Shown: piece by piece, positions 29,242-38,924 of the stretch
Layout of the letters: every line of letters starts with the position of its first letter
How positions within the stretch are numbered: the stretch's first letter is position 1
Assembly (NCBI RefSeq): GCF_014144865.1
Contig: NZ_JAALDM010000023.1
Span: 1 to 56,918 of the forward strand
From: Dietzia aerolata
Lineage (GTDB): Bacteria; Actinomycetota; Actinomycetes; Mycobacteriales; Mycobacteriaceae
DNA length: 56,918 nucleotides
Reading direction: 5' to 3'
Program-made: the position numbers and the translations under genes
Notes under the pieces: model-generated
Databases searched by the model: none
What the model was told of the DNA's origin: nothing
The model's input: only the letters and a program-made list of their open reading frames with translations

Positions 29242-31133
29242 TGGTCCTCCTCCTGGGCGGCGAGCACCGCGGCATCGATCCGCTCGGTCGCCTCGTGGAT
29301 CTCCGCGGGCTCGTCGGCCGCGGAGTCTTCGTCGTCGAACAGCGGCCGGATGTCCCGGGCCGCCATGATCTCGTCGTTGGACGTGCCGGCTGCGACCATC
29401 GGCCACACCTGGGCGTCCTTGCCCACGATGAAGTCGATGAGGACCGGGCGGTCGTTGATCGCGCGTGCCTGGGCGATCACGTCGTCGACGTCCTCGGCGC
29501 GCTCGCAGCGGAGCGCCACGCACCCGAGGGCCTCGCCGAGCTTGACGAAGTCCGGGATGTGCAGCGAGTGCGTCGACAGGTCGGTCTGCGAGTACCGCTC
29601 CTCGTAGAACAGTGTCTGCCACTGCCGGACCATGCCGAGGTTGCCGTTGTTGATCAGGGCGACCTTGATGGGCGCACCCTCGATCGCACAGGTGGCGAGC
29701 TCTTGGTTGGTCATCTGGAAGCAGCCATCACCATCGATCGACCACACCTCAGCGTCGGGTCGACCGAACTTGGCGCCCATCGCGGCGGGGACCGAGTAGC
29801 CCATCGTCCCGAGTCCGCCCGAGTTGAGCCACGTGCGCGGCTTCTCGTACTGGACGAACTGTGCCGCCCACATCTGGTGCTGGCCGACGCCAGCACAGTA
29901 GATGGCGTCGGGTCCGGCTGCGGCGCTGAGTCGTTCGATGACGTACTCGGGCGACAGGGACCCGTCGGACTGCGGGCCGTAACCCAGCGGGTATTCGTCG
30001 CGGATCTCGTCCAGCTGCGACACCCAGGCCGCGGGCGCGCTCAGGGAACCCGAGCCACTGTCGCCACGGAGCGTGGCCACCAGCTCGACGAGGACCTCCC
30101 TGATGTCACCGACGATCGGCACGTCCACGGCCCTGTTCTTGCCGATCTCGGCCGGGTCGATGTCCGCGTGGATAACCTTCGCATCGGGGGCGAAGGTGTC
30201 CAGCCGTCCGGTCACACGGTCATCAAACCGTGCGCCCAGCGTGATGAGCAGGTCGGAACGCTGCAGTGCGGCGACCGCCGCGACGGCGCCGTGCATGCCG
30301 GGCATGCCGTAGTGGAGACGGTGCGAATCGGGGAACGCTCCCCGCGCCATGAGGGTGGTGACCACGGGGATACCGGTGAGCTCTGCCAGCTCCATCAGTT
30401 CCGCGGAGGCGTCGGCCTTGATCACGCCGCCACCGACGTAGAGCACCGGACGCTCGGCCTTGTCGATCATCCGGGCGGCTTCACGGATCTGCTTGCCGTG
30501 CGGCTTGGTGACCGGACGATAGCCGGGCAGCTTCATCTCCGGCGGCCACGAGAACGTCATCTCGCCCTGCAGGACGTCCTTGGGGATGTCCACGAGCACC
30601 GCACCCGGACGACCGGACTGTGCGATGTGGAAGGCCTCGGCGATCATCCGTGGGATGTCATCGCCGTGGGAGACCAGGAAATTGTGCTTGGTGATCGGCA
30701 TGGTGATGCCGGAGATGTCGGCTTCCTGGAAGCCGTCCGTTCCGATGAGCGCCGTGCCGACCTGACCGGTGATGGCAACGATCGGGACCGAGTCCATCTG
30801 CGCGTCGGCCAGGGGCGTGACCAGGTTGGTCGCGCCGGGGCCGGAGGTGGCCATGCAGACACCGACCTTGCCCGTGGCCTGGGCGTAACCCGTCGCCGCG
30901 TGGCCGGCGCCCTGTTCATGACGCACGAGAACGTGCCGGACCTTCGCCGAGTCGTACAGCGGGTCGTAGACCGGCAGGATGGCTCCGCCGGGAATGCCGA
31001 AGACCACCTCGGTGCCGATCTCCTCAAGAGACCGGACAACCGCCTGTGCTCCGGTCATCCGCTCAGGGACCACCGACCGGGTCTTCTGCTCTGCACCCGG
31101 ACGTGGTCCGGGCTGTGCCGTTGGTGCGCTCAC
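29238..31133 (-). CDS. ilvB: Acetolactate synthase, catalytic subunit
   Basis: TPP- and FAD-dependent enzyme condensing pyruvate with pyruvate or 2-oxobutyrate, first shared step for valine, leucine and isoleucine. The 631-residue product shows the catalytic Glu in [20 protein letters not shown], the FAD-region PITKHNFLV and the TPP motif ending in [14 protein letters not shown] with [19 protein letters not shown] 31133 is used, with AAGGA about 10 nt upstream. A 140-nt leader with a leader peptide and a terminator precedes it. Confidence 0.97.
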   Translation of the reverse strand: MSAPTAQPGPRPGAEQKTRSVVPERMTGAQAVVRSLEEIGTEVVFGIPGGAILPVYDPLYDSAKVRHVLVRHEQGAGHAATGYAQATGKVGVCMATSGPGATNLVTPLADAQMDSVPIVAITGQVGTALIGTDGFQEADISGITMPITKHNFLVSHGDDIPRMIAEAFHIAQSGRPGAVLVDIPKDVLQGEMTFSWPPEMKLPGYRPVTKPHGKQIREAARMIDKAERPVLYVGGGVIKADASAELMELAELTGIPVVTTLMARGAFPDSHRLHYGMPGMHGAVAAVAALQRSDLLITLGARFDDRVTGRLDTFAPDAKVIHADIDPAEIGKNRAVDVPIVGDIREVLVELVATLRGDSGSGSLSAPAAWVSQLDEIRDEYPLGYGPQSDGSLSPEYVIERLSAAAGPDAIYCAGVGQHQMWAAQFVQYEKPRTWLNSGGLGTMGYSVPAAMGAKFGRPDAEVWSIDGDGCFQMTNQELATCAIEGAPIKVALINNGNLGMVRQWQTLFYEERYSQTDLSTHSLHIPDFVKLGEALGCVALRCERAEDVDDVIAQARAINDRPVLIDFIVGKDAQVWPMVAAGTSNDEIMAARDIRPLFDDEDSAADEPAEIHEATERIDAAVLAAQEEDQ

Positions 31134-31213
31134 TTCAACTATCCTTCATGCTGGTCGTGGAGCAGTGGTTTGTCGCCCTCCGCGGTCCGGTCGGCCCGCG
31201 GGTACCCGGCAAC

Positions 31214-31246
31214 AAAAAACCCCCGACGGCCATGGGGCCGGCGAGG
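31214..31246 (-). terminator. ilvBNC attenuator terminator
   Basis: On the minus strand CCCTCGCCGGCC-CCAT-GGCCGTCGGGGG, a 12-bp stem with one mismatch and one G-T pair, followed by TTTTTT. It lies between the leader-peptide stop (31277) and ilvB (31133), so it is a classical Rho-independent terminator inside the leader, positioned for attenuation. Confidence 0.85.
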
Positions 31247-31276
31247 GTGCGCGTCGTCGAGAAGCCAGGTGACGGC

Positions 31277-31324
31277 TCAGGCGCCGACGCGCCGGCCGAG
31301 TACGAGACCGTTCCGTGTTGTCAT
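31277..31324 (-). CDS. ilvBNC leader peptide
   Basis: A 15-codon reading frame, MTTRNGLVLGRRVGA, rich in leucine and valine (LVL, then V), located 3-10 nt after the predicted transcription start. The -10 TAATGT is 7 nt before the ATG, so the peptide would be translated from a leaderless end. Ribosome stalling at its Leu/Val codons would favour an antiterminator over the hairpin 31214-31246. The same kind of control is established for ilvBNC of Corynebacterium glutamicum. The alternative antiterminator pairing was not folded here. Confidence 0.7.
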   Translation of the reverse strand: MTTRNGLVLGRRVGA

Positions 31325-31331
31325 GCGGACA

Positions 31332-31361
31332 ACATTAGGGGGACGTCGGCCGCAGCGTCAA
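31332..31361 (-). promoter_or_regulatory. ilvBNC promoter
   Basis: -35 TTGACG (31356-31361) and -10 TAATGT (31332-31337) on the minus strand with an 18-nt spacer; the start of transcription would be at or next to the leader-peptide ATG at 31324. Near-consensus vegetative promoter, the best in the window. Confidence 0.75.
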
Positions 31362-31412
31362 TTCGTGGAAACCTAATCCCACTATGTGGACCATGAGAGA
31401 CTGGCGGGCATC

Positions 31413-31847
31413 ATGAGCGCGTCATTCAGAGCCCCCCTTCCGGAGTCCACCCCCCGCGACCGGGCACTATTTCGGGTCAACCCCATGTCGTACATCGTCA
31501 TCCTGGTGTTCCTCCTGGCGATCGCCTGGCCGGTCACCACCTATCCGCTCGCGCTCGGCTGGCTGATCCTGCTCCCCCTCGCCTTCGGCTGGTGGGTCGC
31601 ACGGACGTCGACCAGGCTCGACGAGGAAGGCGTCCGTGTGTCGACCTGGCGCTACCGGCGGACCATCCCGTGGGATCAGGTCAAGGGTGTGATGTTCCCC
31701 AAGAAGGGGTTCGCCCGCCTCGTCACGGTCGACGACGATTCACTCCCGATGGGCGGCGTCTCGTTCCACGACCTGCCCCGACTCTCCCGTGCCAGCGACG
31801 GACGGATCCGCGACCCCTACAGCGCCCCGGCCCCCGGCGACGACTGA
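31413..31847 (+). CDS. PH-domain membrane protein (Cfp6-like)
   Basis: A 144-residue protein like mycobacterial low-molecular-weight antigen Cfp6, found divergent to ilvB there as well. Two hydrophobic segments (about 22-42 and 43-62: SYIVILVFLLAIAWPVTTYP, LALGWLILLPLAFGWWVA) are followed by a bacterial PH domain (TRLDEEGVRVSTWRYRRTIP, WDQVKGVMFPKKGFARLV). The function is unknown. ATG 31413 has GGCGGG 5 nt upstream; the in-frame GTG 31386 lacks this. The last 108 bases overlap the convergent YhgE-like gene. Confidence 0.87.
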   Translation: MSASFRAPLPESTPRDRALFRVNPMSYIVILVFLLAIAWPVTTYPLALGWLILLPLAFGWWVARTSTRLDEEGVRVSTWRYRRTIPWDQVKGVMFPKKGFARLVTVDDDSLPMGGVSFHDLPRLSRASDGRIRDPYSAPAPGDD

Positions 31848-33245
31848 TCCGCCTTCGCCGCGACGCACCCGGGAACCATTTCGCAGCGGCAGGCCACTGC
31901 TCACGCCCTGATTGGCGGGCACCCGATCGACCACCGCTTGTCGTCGTAGTCCCATCCGCTCGTACAGCAAGGTGACCGCCACGCCCAGCACAAGCCCGGC
32001 CACGCACCATCCGACGAGCACCCAGACGGCATGACCGAGTCCGGCGTCCCAACTCGATCCGAAGAACATGATCGATCGCAATCCGAGGTATGCCTGGTGC
32101 ATCGGCTGGAAGGAGCCGATCCACACGAACACCTGCGGGAGCATCTGGGTGGGCGTGGCTCCGCCGGAGGTCGGGATACCCAGCACCACGAACAGCACCA
32201 GATTGACCAACAACCCCGCGTTGCCGATGGCCGCGAGGATCGAGTGGGCACACACGCCCACCGACACGATCACCAGGCTCGAGAACCAGAACATGTGCCA
32301 GGCGTCGTAGCCCGTCATCCCGATGATGTCCGCGACCCACAGACACAACACCGAAACCAGTGGCGCCGTGATCACGGTCACGACCCATTTCCGCAGCAGG
32401 GTCTGCAATCGCCCGAACGGTGCGACGTGGACGTGGAGGGCGAGCGGACCGATCTCCAATGGGATGAAGCCCAGGCGGGCATCCAGGAGATTGTGGATGA
32501 TCATGGCTCCCGTGAACCCGGCGAGGATCACGATCAACGCGTAGAACATCGGCAGCGAGGCGTTGGACACCCCGTCCGGGAGCGGATTCCACTCCACCAC
32601 GTCGACCTGCACCGGGTACTGCAGCGCCAGGGTGGCCGCGGCACCGATGGTCCGCCCCTCCGCCTCGGCCAGCAACGACGAATCGTCGACGAGCCGGGCC
32701 CCCATGTTCTCGTGGAGAGAGTCCTGCAATCGATCGGCGACCGTGTTCATGACCTGGCCGGACACGATCGAGACCCGGGGCGAGTACTGCAGGGTGACCG
32801 CCGCCCGGGCCGGGGGTTCACCGGACTCCCCCTCCTCAGTAGCCGCGGCCTCGACGAGATCGACCACCTGCTGACTCAGCTCCGGTGGGATCCGCACGGC
32901 ACCGAAGAACGAACCGTCCTTCAGCCCGTCATCCGCCTCCTGTGCATCAACGACATGCAACCTGAGCTTGCCCCAGTCATTGCCCTGCAACAGGCCGGCG
33001 GTGATCTGCGTCCCCACGTCGAGATTGCGTGGCCCGACCGGGGTCTGCAGAGTAGCGCCCTCGTCCTCGTTCACCACGGCGACCGGGACGTGACGAGCAT
33101 GCGACTGCGGGTCGGCTGTACCGCCCAGGTACATGAACGCCAGCAGGAAGAACAGCCCACAAACCACGACGATCGCGCCCGCGGAGTGCGAGGCGAACTC
33201 ACGCACGCCGCCGGTGTGCCCTGAGGTCTGCCCGGAATCAGTCAT
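31740..33245 (-). CDS. YhgE/Pip-like (DUF3533-type) membrane protein
   Basis: A 501-residue membrane protein with the topology of YhgE/Pip and ABC-2-type permease relatives. One N-terminal helix (AGAIVVVCGLFFLLAFMYLG) is followed by an extracytoplasmic domain of about 180 residues with PVAVVNEDEGATLQTPVG, then about five helices (LPMFYALIVILAGFTGAMII to WVLVGWCVAGLVLGVAVTLL). The ligand or substrate is unknown; relatives are linked to envelope functions and export. ATG 33245 is favoured over ATG 33257 by the distance to the AAGGA/GGGGA region. The polar tail of about 60 residues after the last helix is unusual and its end lies antisense to the PH gene. Confidence 0.82.
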   Translation of the reverse strand: MTDSGQTSGHTGGVREFASHSAGAIVVVCGLFFLLAFMYLGGTADPQSHARHVPVAVVNEDEGATLQTPVGPRNLDVGTQITAGLLQGNDWGKLRLHVVDAQEADDGLKDGSFFGAVRIPPELSQQVVDLVEAAATEEGESGEPPARAAVTLQYSPRVSIVSGQVMNTVADRLQDSLHENMGARLVDDSSLLAEAEGRTIGAAATLALQYPVQVDVVEWNPLPDGVSNASLPMFYALIVILAGFTGAMIIHNLLDARLGFIPLEIGPLALHVHVAPFGRLQTLLRKWVVTVITAPLVSVLCLWVADIIGMTGYDAWHMFWFSSLVIVSVGVCAHSILAAIGNAGLLVNLVLFVVLGIPTSGGATPTQMLPQVFVWIGSFQPMHQAYLGLRSIMFFGSSWDAGLGHAVWVLVGWCVAGLVLGVAVTLLYERMGLRRQAVVDRVPANQGVSSGLPLRNGSRVRRGEGGSVVAGGRGAVGVADPSVAGTGESGQVVERDAAHRE

Positions 33246-33422
33246 GCGGATCCCCATTCCTTCTCTTCACGTGCCGGCCGAAGGGTCGACCGTGAGAAGA
33301 GTAACCCCGTACCGGGGCGTATCGTGTAGTGGTCACGGCGCGAATTCCCCCTCGCCAGAGTCGAGCGCCGCAGCCACATTCAGTTGACGCCGACTCACGT
33401 CACCGAACCGGATCGAGGTCAC

Positions 33423-35261
33423 ATGCCGCCCCTGAGGTCACGAACCAGTACCGCCGGACGCAACGCTGCAGGTGCTCGCGCCCTGTGGCGCGCAACCGGC
33501 ATGACGGACTCGGACTTCGGTAAGCCGATCATCGCGATCGCCAACTCCTACACCCAGTTCGTGCCCGGCCACGTGCACCTGAAGAACGTCGGCGAGATCG
33601 TCGCCGAGCAGATCGCCGAGGCCGGGGGCGTCGCCCGCGAGTTCCACACGATCGCCGTGGACGACGGGATCGCGATGGGCCACGCCGGCATGCTCTATTC
33701 CCTGCCGAGCCGAGAGATCATCGCCGACTCGGTGGAGTACATGGTCAATGCCCACACCGCAGACGCGCTGGTGTGTATTTCCAACTGCGACAAGATCACA
33801 CCGGGCATGCTCAATGCGGCGATGCGCCTGAACATCCCCACGGTGTTCGTCTCCGGTGGCCCCATGGAATCGGGCTTCTCCGTGGTCGTCGACGGTGTGG
33901 TCAGGGCCGGATCCGACCTCATCACCGCGATTTCCGCCTCGGCGAACTCGGCCATCAACGACGAGAATCTCGATGCGATCGAACGGTCCGCCTGCCCCAC
34001 CTGTGGCTCGTGTTCGGGCATGTTCACCGCCAATTCCATGAACTGTCTCACCGAGGCCCTGGGCCTGTCGTTGCCCGGCAACGGGTCGACCTTGGCCACC
34101 CACAGCGCCCGGCGTGAGCTGTTCGCCGAGGCGGGTCGACTGATCGTCGACCTGTGCACGCGCTACTACCGCGACGACGACGACTCGGTGCTGCCGCGCT
34201 CGGTGGCCACCAAGTCGGCGTTCAACAACGCGATGGCACTGGACGTCGCGATGGGCGGCTCGACCAACACGGTCCTGCACATCCTGGCCGCCGCCCAGGA
34301 GGGCGAGGTCGACTTCGATCTCCACGACATCGAGGAGATCTCCCGCCGCGTCCCGTGCCTGGCGAAGGTCGCCCCCAACTCCGACTTCTACATGGAGCAC
34401 GTCCACCGCGCCGGCGGCATCCCGGCGATCCTCGGCGAGCTCTACCGCGGCGGGCTCCTGGACACGGATGTCCACTCGGTGCATTCGCCGAACCTCGAGC
34501 AGTACATCGCCGACTGGGACATCCGTAGCGGCACAGCCACCGAGAAGGCCATCGAACTGTTCCACGCGGCGCCGGGCGGCGTTCGCACCATCGAGCCGTT
34601 CTCGACCGACAATCGCTGGGCGTCTCTGGACACCGACTCCGAGAACGGCTGCATCCACTCGGTGGAGCATCCGGCCACCGAGGAGGGCGGCCTGGCGGTG
34701 CTGCGCGGCAACATCGCCCCCAACGGCTCCGTCTTCAAGACGGCAGGTGTGTCCGAGGAGAACTTCCACTTCTCTGGCCCGGCGCGGGTCGTCGAGTCCC
34801 AGGAGGAGGCCGTGTCGGCCATCCTGGGCAAGCAGCTGCAACCGGGCGAGGTCCTGGTGGTGCTCTACGAGGGTCCGGCGGGCGGTCCGGGGATGCAGGA
34901 GATGCTCCACCCGACCGCATTCATCAAGGGCGCGGGCCTCGGCACCAAGTGCGCGCTCATCACGGACGGCCGCTTCTCCGGCGGCTCCTCGGGCCTGTCC
35001 ATCGGGCACATCGCCCCCGAAGCCGCCGCGGGTGGCCCCATCGGGCTGGTGCGCGACGGGGACATCGTGACGATCGACGTGGAGACGCGGTCGATCTCGG
35101 TCGATGTCAGCGACGAGGAGCTGTCTCGTCGTCGTCAGGACAAGGGCGCCCTCCCCTGGCGCCCGGTGAAGCGTGACCGCCAGGTCTCCACGGCGCTGCG
35201 CGCCTACGCCTCGATGGCCTCCTCGGCCGACAAGGGCGCCGTCCGCATCCTTCCGGACTAG
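33423..35261 (+). CDS. ilvD: Dihydroxy-acid dehydratase
   Basis: Fe-S enzyme that dehydrates 2,3-dihydroxy acids to 2-oxo acids in valine and isoleucine synthesis. The 612-residue product begins [20 protein letters not shown] as in Corynebacterium IlvD. Cluster cysteines are in [11 protein letters not shown] and [19 protein letters not shown]; also seen are [36 protein letters not shown] and [23 protein letters not shown] 33423 has GAGG 5 nt upstream. The 5' region 33258-33422 contains a possible -10 TATCGT near 33319-33330 but no clear leader peptide. Mycobacterium tuberculosis has ilvD elsewhere; here it joins the ilv cluster. Confidence 0.97.
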   Translation: MPPLRSRTSTAGRNAAGARALWRATGMTDSDFGKPIIAIANSYTQFVPGHVHLKNVGEIVAEQIAEAGGVAREFHTIAVDDGIAMGHAGMLYSLPSREIIADSVEYMVNAHTADALVCISNCDKITPGMLNAAMRLNIPTVFVSGGPMESGFSVVVDGVVRAGSDLITAISASANSAINDENLDAIERSACPTCGSCSGMFTANSMNCLTEALGLSLPGNGSTLATHSARRELFAEAGRLIVDLCTRYYRDDDDSVLPRSVATKSAFNNAMALDVAMGGSTNTVLHILAAAQEGEVDFDLHDIEEISRRVPCLAKVAPNSDFYMEHVHRAGGIPAILGELYRGGLLDTDVHSVHSPNLEQYIADWDIRSGTATEKAIELFHAAPGGVRTIEPFSTDNRWASLDTDSENGCIHSVEHPATEEGGLAVLRGNIAPNGSVFKTAGVSEENFHFSGPARVVESQEEAVSAILGKQLQPGEVLVVLYEGPAGGPGMQEMLHPTAFIKGAGLGTKCALITDGRFSGGSSGLSIGHIAPEAAAGGPIGLVRDGDIVTIDVETRSISVDVSDEELSRRRQDKGALPWRPVKRDRQVSTALRAYASMASSADKGAVRILPD

Positions 35262-35332
35262 AAACGCCGGGCCGGGGACGCGGTTCCCGGCACTACCAGC
35301 AGTCCCGGGTCGCCCCGGTCACCGCAGCGCGA

Positions 35333-36160
35333 TCAGCCCGCGGTGACCGGGGCGCTGTTGCCACTCGAGGTCAGCGGGTTGGTGCCGTTGAGGAAGTACC
35401 AGACCAGTCCGACGATCACGGCCACGATCACCAGCCAGATGATTCCGCTGAACCGCGGCCGATGCGACCATCCCCACTTGCGGTCCAGGGCCCACCGTCC
35501 GGGCCCGGTGAACAGCAGGGCGAGCAGGGCGGCTGCATAGAGGACCGACGCTTCCAGGCCTCGCGTGGTCTCGCCGAGCAGCGGCACCGGCTCGCTCCCG
35601 GTCATGGTGATGGCGATGATGAGCCCGACGAGGCCGAGCAGGCCCGCCACGGCCATCGGGGTGGCGAGGCCGACCACGAGCATGATCCCGCCCACCAGCT
35701 CGACCGCACCGCCGGCGATCGCCAGCAGTCGCGCCTGCTCAAACCCGGCCTCGGTCAGCGTCGCCGTCATCCCGTCGATGCCGGGCCCGTTGAACAGTCC
35801 GAACAGCTTCTGCAGACCCCGCAGGGTGAGCAGCACGCCCACGGTTACGCGCAGGATGAACAGGCCCAGGTCGGTGGTTCCGCGCCTGCCGATGTCATCG
35901 CGCGGACCAGGCGCGATCGTGGTGGGCTCCTCACCGAAGGGCAGCGGCGTCGACATGTCGTACCCGCCGGACTCGGCGAACTGCGAGTAGTCCGTACCGC
36001 CTGCGGCGGGGAACGCCGTGGTGGCCGACGTCGCCGCGGGGAACGCCGTGGTCGCCGCGTCCCCGGAGGACGACCCCGACGCGGCGGGGACGTCCAACGG
36101 GTAGTCGACGTCGTGGATGATCTCGGTACGGGCGTCATCTCCGGGCTTTGAGGAAGTCAC
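35333..36160 (-). CDS. DoxX-family membrane protein
   Basis: A 275-residue integral membrane protein. The first about 100 residues are polar and probably cytoplasmic, with a repeated TTAFPAA motif. Then come DoxX helices: DLGLFILRVTVGVLLTLRGL, LLAIAGGAVELVGGIMLVVG, MAVAGLLGLVGLIIAITMTG and VLYAAALLALLFTGPGRWAL, and a final helix IIWLVIVAVIVGLVWYFL. DoxX proteins are linked to redox or sulfur metabolism and envelope stress. In mycobacteria the orthologue faces lppZ, as here. GTG 36160 is chosen: TACAGT (36167-36172, minus strand) lies 6 nt upstream, a leaderless start. Confidence 0.88.
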   Translation of the reverse strand: MTSSKPGDDARTEIIHDVDYPLDVPAASGSSSGDAATTAFPAATSATTAFPAAGGTDYSQFAESGGYDMSTPLPFGEEPTTIAPGPRDDIGRRGTTDLGLFILRVTVGVLLTLRGLQKLFGLFNGPGIDGMTATLTEAGFEQARLLAIAGGAVELVGGIMLVVGLATPMAVAGLLGLVGLIIAITMTGSEPVPLLGETTRGLEASVLYAAALLALLFTGPGRWALDRKWGWSHRPRFSGIIWLVIVAVIVGLVWYFLNGTNPLTSSGNSAPVTAG

Positions 36161-36166
36161 GAATCG

Positions 36167-36219
36167 ACTGTAGGCGCAGCCCGCCACGCGCGCACCGAGG
36201 ACACGGCGGGCCGTACTCT
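36167..36219. promoter_or_regulatory. Divergent leaderless promoters of DoxX and LppZ-like genes
   Basis: Minus strand: TACAGT at 36167-36172, 6 nt before GTG 36160. Plus strand: TACTCT at 36214-36219, 7 nt before ATG 36227. Neither start has a Shine-Dalgarno. Confidence 0.55.
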
Positions 36220-36226
36220 AGTCGGC

Positions 36227-37252
36227 ATGAGATCGATCTCGCTGCTTCTCGCACTGGTGCTGGTGGTGTCCGGCTGCGCGAGATTCGATGACCGGCTGGA
36301 CGATCCGTTCACCCCCGCTCCGGGTCCGGGGCAGGGGGCACCCCCGCCGTCGCCACCGCCGAGCTCACAGATGCCGCCGCCCACGTCCGGTTCGCAGTCG
36401 CCCGCCCCTGAACCCGAGACCGGCCCGTGTGTCGATCCGGATCCTGCGGTCATCGCGACCTGCCTGGAGCCGGCCGTGTCGGTCGCGTCCATCGGGGACA
36501 AGGCCCTGGTGGCCGAATCCACGGGTGGGATCAAGATCGTCGCGCCGGAGACCGAGCCGGAGGAGTTCGGGCGGGTCGACCCGCGTGGCGGCCGGGTAGC
36601 CGCGGTGACGCCGTCACCGGACTACGCGGAGGATCGCCTGGTGTACCTGCTGGTCGTGGGCGACGGTCCGACCCGCGTCGAGCGTCTCGCGCGCGGGGAC
36701 ACGCCGCGGACGGTGGCCGAGCTCCCGCCGGCGGAGTCCGGCGGTCTGGCGTTCGTCGACAAGGTCCTCACGGTGGCGGCCGGGGACGAGCTGGTGCGGT
36801 TCCCTGGTTTCACGGGCATCGGCCGCGCCGAGAACCCCGAGGTGCTGGCCACGGGGCTGGGCCGGGTGACGGCGGTGTGCACCCATGCGGACGAGGTGTT
36901 CCTGTCCACCGTCTCGGACCGCGGTGCGGCGCTGCGCACGCCTGATCGCGTCGTGTGGACGTGGCCGGATCAGCGTCAGGCGGGCGGCTGTGCGGCCGCC
37001 GAGGGCACGCTGTCGATCGCCCTTCCGAACGCCGAGCGCGTCGATACGGTCCAGACCTCCGGCGGGGCCGCCACCGGGCAGCCGGAGCCGCTCGCCGAGG
37101 GTGAGTACGGCCGGTTGACGGGGCTCACCGCGATCGGCGACGGGATCCTGCTCGCCGGGACCACCAACAAGATGGGCGGCACGCCGGTGCCCACCGATGA
37201 CCGCGCGGTGATCCTGCCGCAGTCCGGTGGCGGTGGGGACGCCCGGATGTAG
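36227..37252 (+). CDS. lppZ: LppZ-like lipoprotein with beta-propeller-type body
   Basis: A 341-residue lipoprotein with signal peptide MRSISLLLALVLVV and lipobox VSGC (Cys17). A proline-rich linker follows (about 28-65: PAPGPGQGAPPPSPPPSS), then short beta-rich repeats (VASIGDKALVAESTGGIKIV, DRLVYLLVVGDGPTRVERLA, GRVTAVCTHADEVFLSTVSD) that suggest a propeller. Identity as LppZ rests on the same position opposite DoxX in mycobacteria and on the architecture. The role in the envelope is unknown. A TACTCT hexamer lies 7 nt before the ATG. The hairpin at 37310-37337 ends the transcript. Confidence 0.72.
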   Translation: MRSISLLLALVLVVSGCARFDDRLDDPFTPAPGPGQGAPPPSPPPSSQMPPPTSGSQSPAPEPETGPCVDPDPAVIATCLEPAVSVASIGDKALVAESTGGIKIVAPETEPEEFGRVDPRGGRVAAVTPSPDYAEDRLVYLLVVGDGPTRVERLARGDTPRTVAELPPAESGGLAFVDKVLTVAAGDELVRFPGFTGIGRAENPEVLATGLGRVTAVCTHADEVFLSTVSDRGAALRTPDRVVWTWPDQRQAGGCAAAEGTLSIALPNAERVDTVQTSGGAATGQPEPLAEGEYGRLTGLTAIGDGILLAGTTNKMGGTPVPTDDRAVILPQSGGGGDARM

Positions 37253-37309
37253 CCGGGAGGTGGCCCGGGGTCGGCGCGGGAGAGAGATTTTACGACGACG
37301 ACAACGACG

Positions 37310-37337
37310 CCGGCCGGGCCCTCATGGACCCGGCCGG
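37310..37337. terminator. Bidirectional hairpin between lppZ and gatB
   Basis: CCGGCCGGG / CCCGGCCGG, a perfect 9-bp stem with a 10-nt loop, in the 177-bp convergent gap between lppZ and gatB. On the plus strand TTGGCTTTCG follows. It probably terminates both genes; the rest of the gap holds nothing I can assign. Confidence 0.6.
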
Positions 37338-37429
37338 TTGGCTTTCGCCCCGCTGGCGGTGTGCGCCACAGGCACGTCCTGCGAGAGTGCGCGGTGGACG
37401 ACCGCGACACGCTGGACGTGCGGTTCGCC

Positions 37430-38911
37430 CTAGCTGCAGGCGGCGATGACCAGTTCCTTGACGCGGGCCGGGTCGGCCTGGCCGCGCGTGGCCTTCATGA
37501 CCGCACCGACGATCGCGCCGGCGGCCTGGACCTTGCCGGAGCGGATCTTGTCCGCGATATCCGGCTGCGCCGCGAGCGCCTCGTCGACGGCCGCCTGGAG
37601 GGCCGAGTCGTCGCGGACCACCTCGAGGCCCTTGTCCGCGACGATCTGATCGGGCTCGCCCTCGCCGTCGAGGACGGCGTCGACGACCTGCCGGCCGAGC
37701 TTGTTGGTGAGCTTGCCCTCGGAGACCAGCTCGATCACCCGGGCCACCTGCGCCGGGGTGATCTGGAGTGCCGACAGCTCGACCCCCCGCTTGTTTGCCT
37801 GCTGGGACAGGTAAGACACCCACCAGGACCGCGCCTCGGTCGGTGAGGCGCCGGCATCGACGGTCGCCAGGATCAGGTCCAGGGCACCGGCGTTGACGAG
37901 GTCCCGCATCTCCTCATCGGAGACTCCCCACTCCGCCTGGACCCGCGCACGGCGGACCCACGGCAACTCGGGCAGGTCCGCACGGATCTGCTCGACGAGG
38001 TCCTCCGACGGCTCGACGGGGGCCAGGTCCGGGTCCGGGAAGTAGCGGTAGTCCTCGGCGGACTCCTTGGGGCGTCCGGCGGTGGTGGTGCCGTCGCCCT
38101 CCTGGAAATGGCGGGTCTCCAGCACGACCTCGCCGCCCTCGGTGAGCACGTCGGCCTGGCGGCACATCTCGTACCGGACGGCCACCTCGACGCTCTTGAG
38201 GGAGTTGACGTTCTTCGTCTCGGTGCGCGTGCCGAACTCGGTGGTGCCCTTCGGCATGAGTGAGACGTTCGCGTCGCACCGCATCGACCCCTGGTCCATG
38301 CGGACGTCGGACACGTCGAGGCTCTTGAGCAGGTCGCGGAGTGCGGAGACGTAGGCGCGGGCGATCTCGGGTGCCCGCTCCCCCGCGCCGACGATCGGCT
38401 TGGAGACGATCTCGATCAGCGGCACGCCGGCCCGGTTGAAGTCCAGCAGCGAGTGGGTGGCGCCGTGGATCCGACCCGACGCCGACCCCACGTGGGTGGA
38501 CTTGCCGGTGTCCTCCTCCATATGGGCACGCTCGATGTCGACCCGCCAGGTCGTACCGTCCTCGAGCTCGACGTCCAGGTAGCCGTCGTGCGCGATCGGC
38601 TCGTCGTACTGCGAGATCTGGTAGTTCTTCGGCTGGTCCGGGTAGAAGTAGTTCTTCCGGGCGAAGCGACTGTGCGGGGCGATCGAGCAGTTCAGCGCCA
38701 GACCGATCTTGATCGCCCACTCGACCGCCTGGCGGTTGACGACGGGCAGGGCGCCGGGCAGGCCGATGCACACCGGACACACCTGTGTGTTGGGCTCAGC
38801 CCCGAATGCGGTCGGACAACCGCAGAACATCTTGGTGGCGGTGTGCAGCTCGACGTGCACCTCCATACCCATGACGGGATCGAAACGTGACACGACCTCG
38901 GTGAACTCCAT
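37430..38911 (-). CDS. gatB: Asp/Glu-tRNA amidotransferase subunit B
   Basis: GatB binds the mischarged Glu-tRNA(Gln) or Asp-tRNA(Asn) and phosphorylates the side chain before amidation with ammonia from GatA. The 493-residue product shows [19 protein letters not shown], the zinc-type cysteine group CGC...CPVC with [26 protein letters not shown] and [16 protein letters not shown], ending in a YqeY-type tail domain. ATG 38911 is chosen: TAGATT (38919-38924) lies 7 nt upstream; its TAG is the stop of pfkA. In-frame TTG codons at 38918-38920 lie in that promoter. Confidence 0.97.
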   Translation of the reverse strand: MEFTEVVSRFDPVMGMEVHVELHTATKMFCGCPTAFGAEPNTQVCPVCIGLPGALPVVNRQAVEWAIKIGLALNCSIAPHSRFARKNYFYPDQPKNYQISQYDEPIAHDGYLDVELEDGTTWRVDIERAHMEEDTGKSTHVGSASGRIHGATHSLLDFNRAGVPLIEIVSKPIVGAGERAPEIARAYVSALRDLLKSLDVSDVRMDQGSMRCDANVSLMPKGTTEFGTRTETKNVNSLKSVEVAVRYEMCRQADVLTEGGEVVLETRHFQEGDGTTTAGRPKESAEDYRYFPDPDLAPVEPSEDLVEQIRADLPELPWVRRARVQAEWGVSDEEMRDLVNAGALDLILATVDAGASPTEARSWWVSYLSQQANKRGVELSALQITPAQVARVIELVSEGKLTNKLGRQVVDAVLDGEGEPDQIVADKGLEVVRDDSALQAAVDEALAAQPDIADKIRSGKVQAAGAIVGAVMKATRGQADPARVKELVIAACS

Positions 38912-38918
38912 GCGCAAC

Positions 38919-38924
38919 AATCTA
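38919..38924 (-). promoter_or_regulatory. Putative -10 of leaderless gatB, fused to the pfkA stop codon
   Basis: TAGATT on the minus strand, 7 nt before ATG 38911; its first three bases are the pfkA stop codon TAG. This is one of three such junctions in the window. Confidence 0.5.

Noticed and set aside
29172-31376. Open frame of 734 codons antisense to ilvB
   Set aside because: Shadow of ilvB and of its leader; ilvB has complete TPP and FAD motifs.
33258-33422. Leader peptide or attenuator for ilvD
   Set aside because: I saw no short frame rich in Val, Leu or Ile and no terminator hairpin with a T-run in this region.
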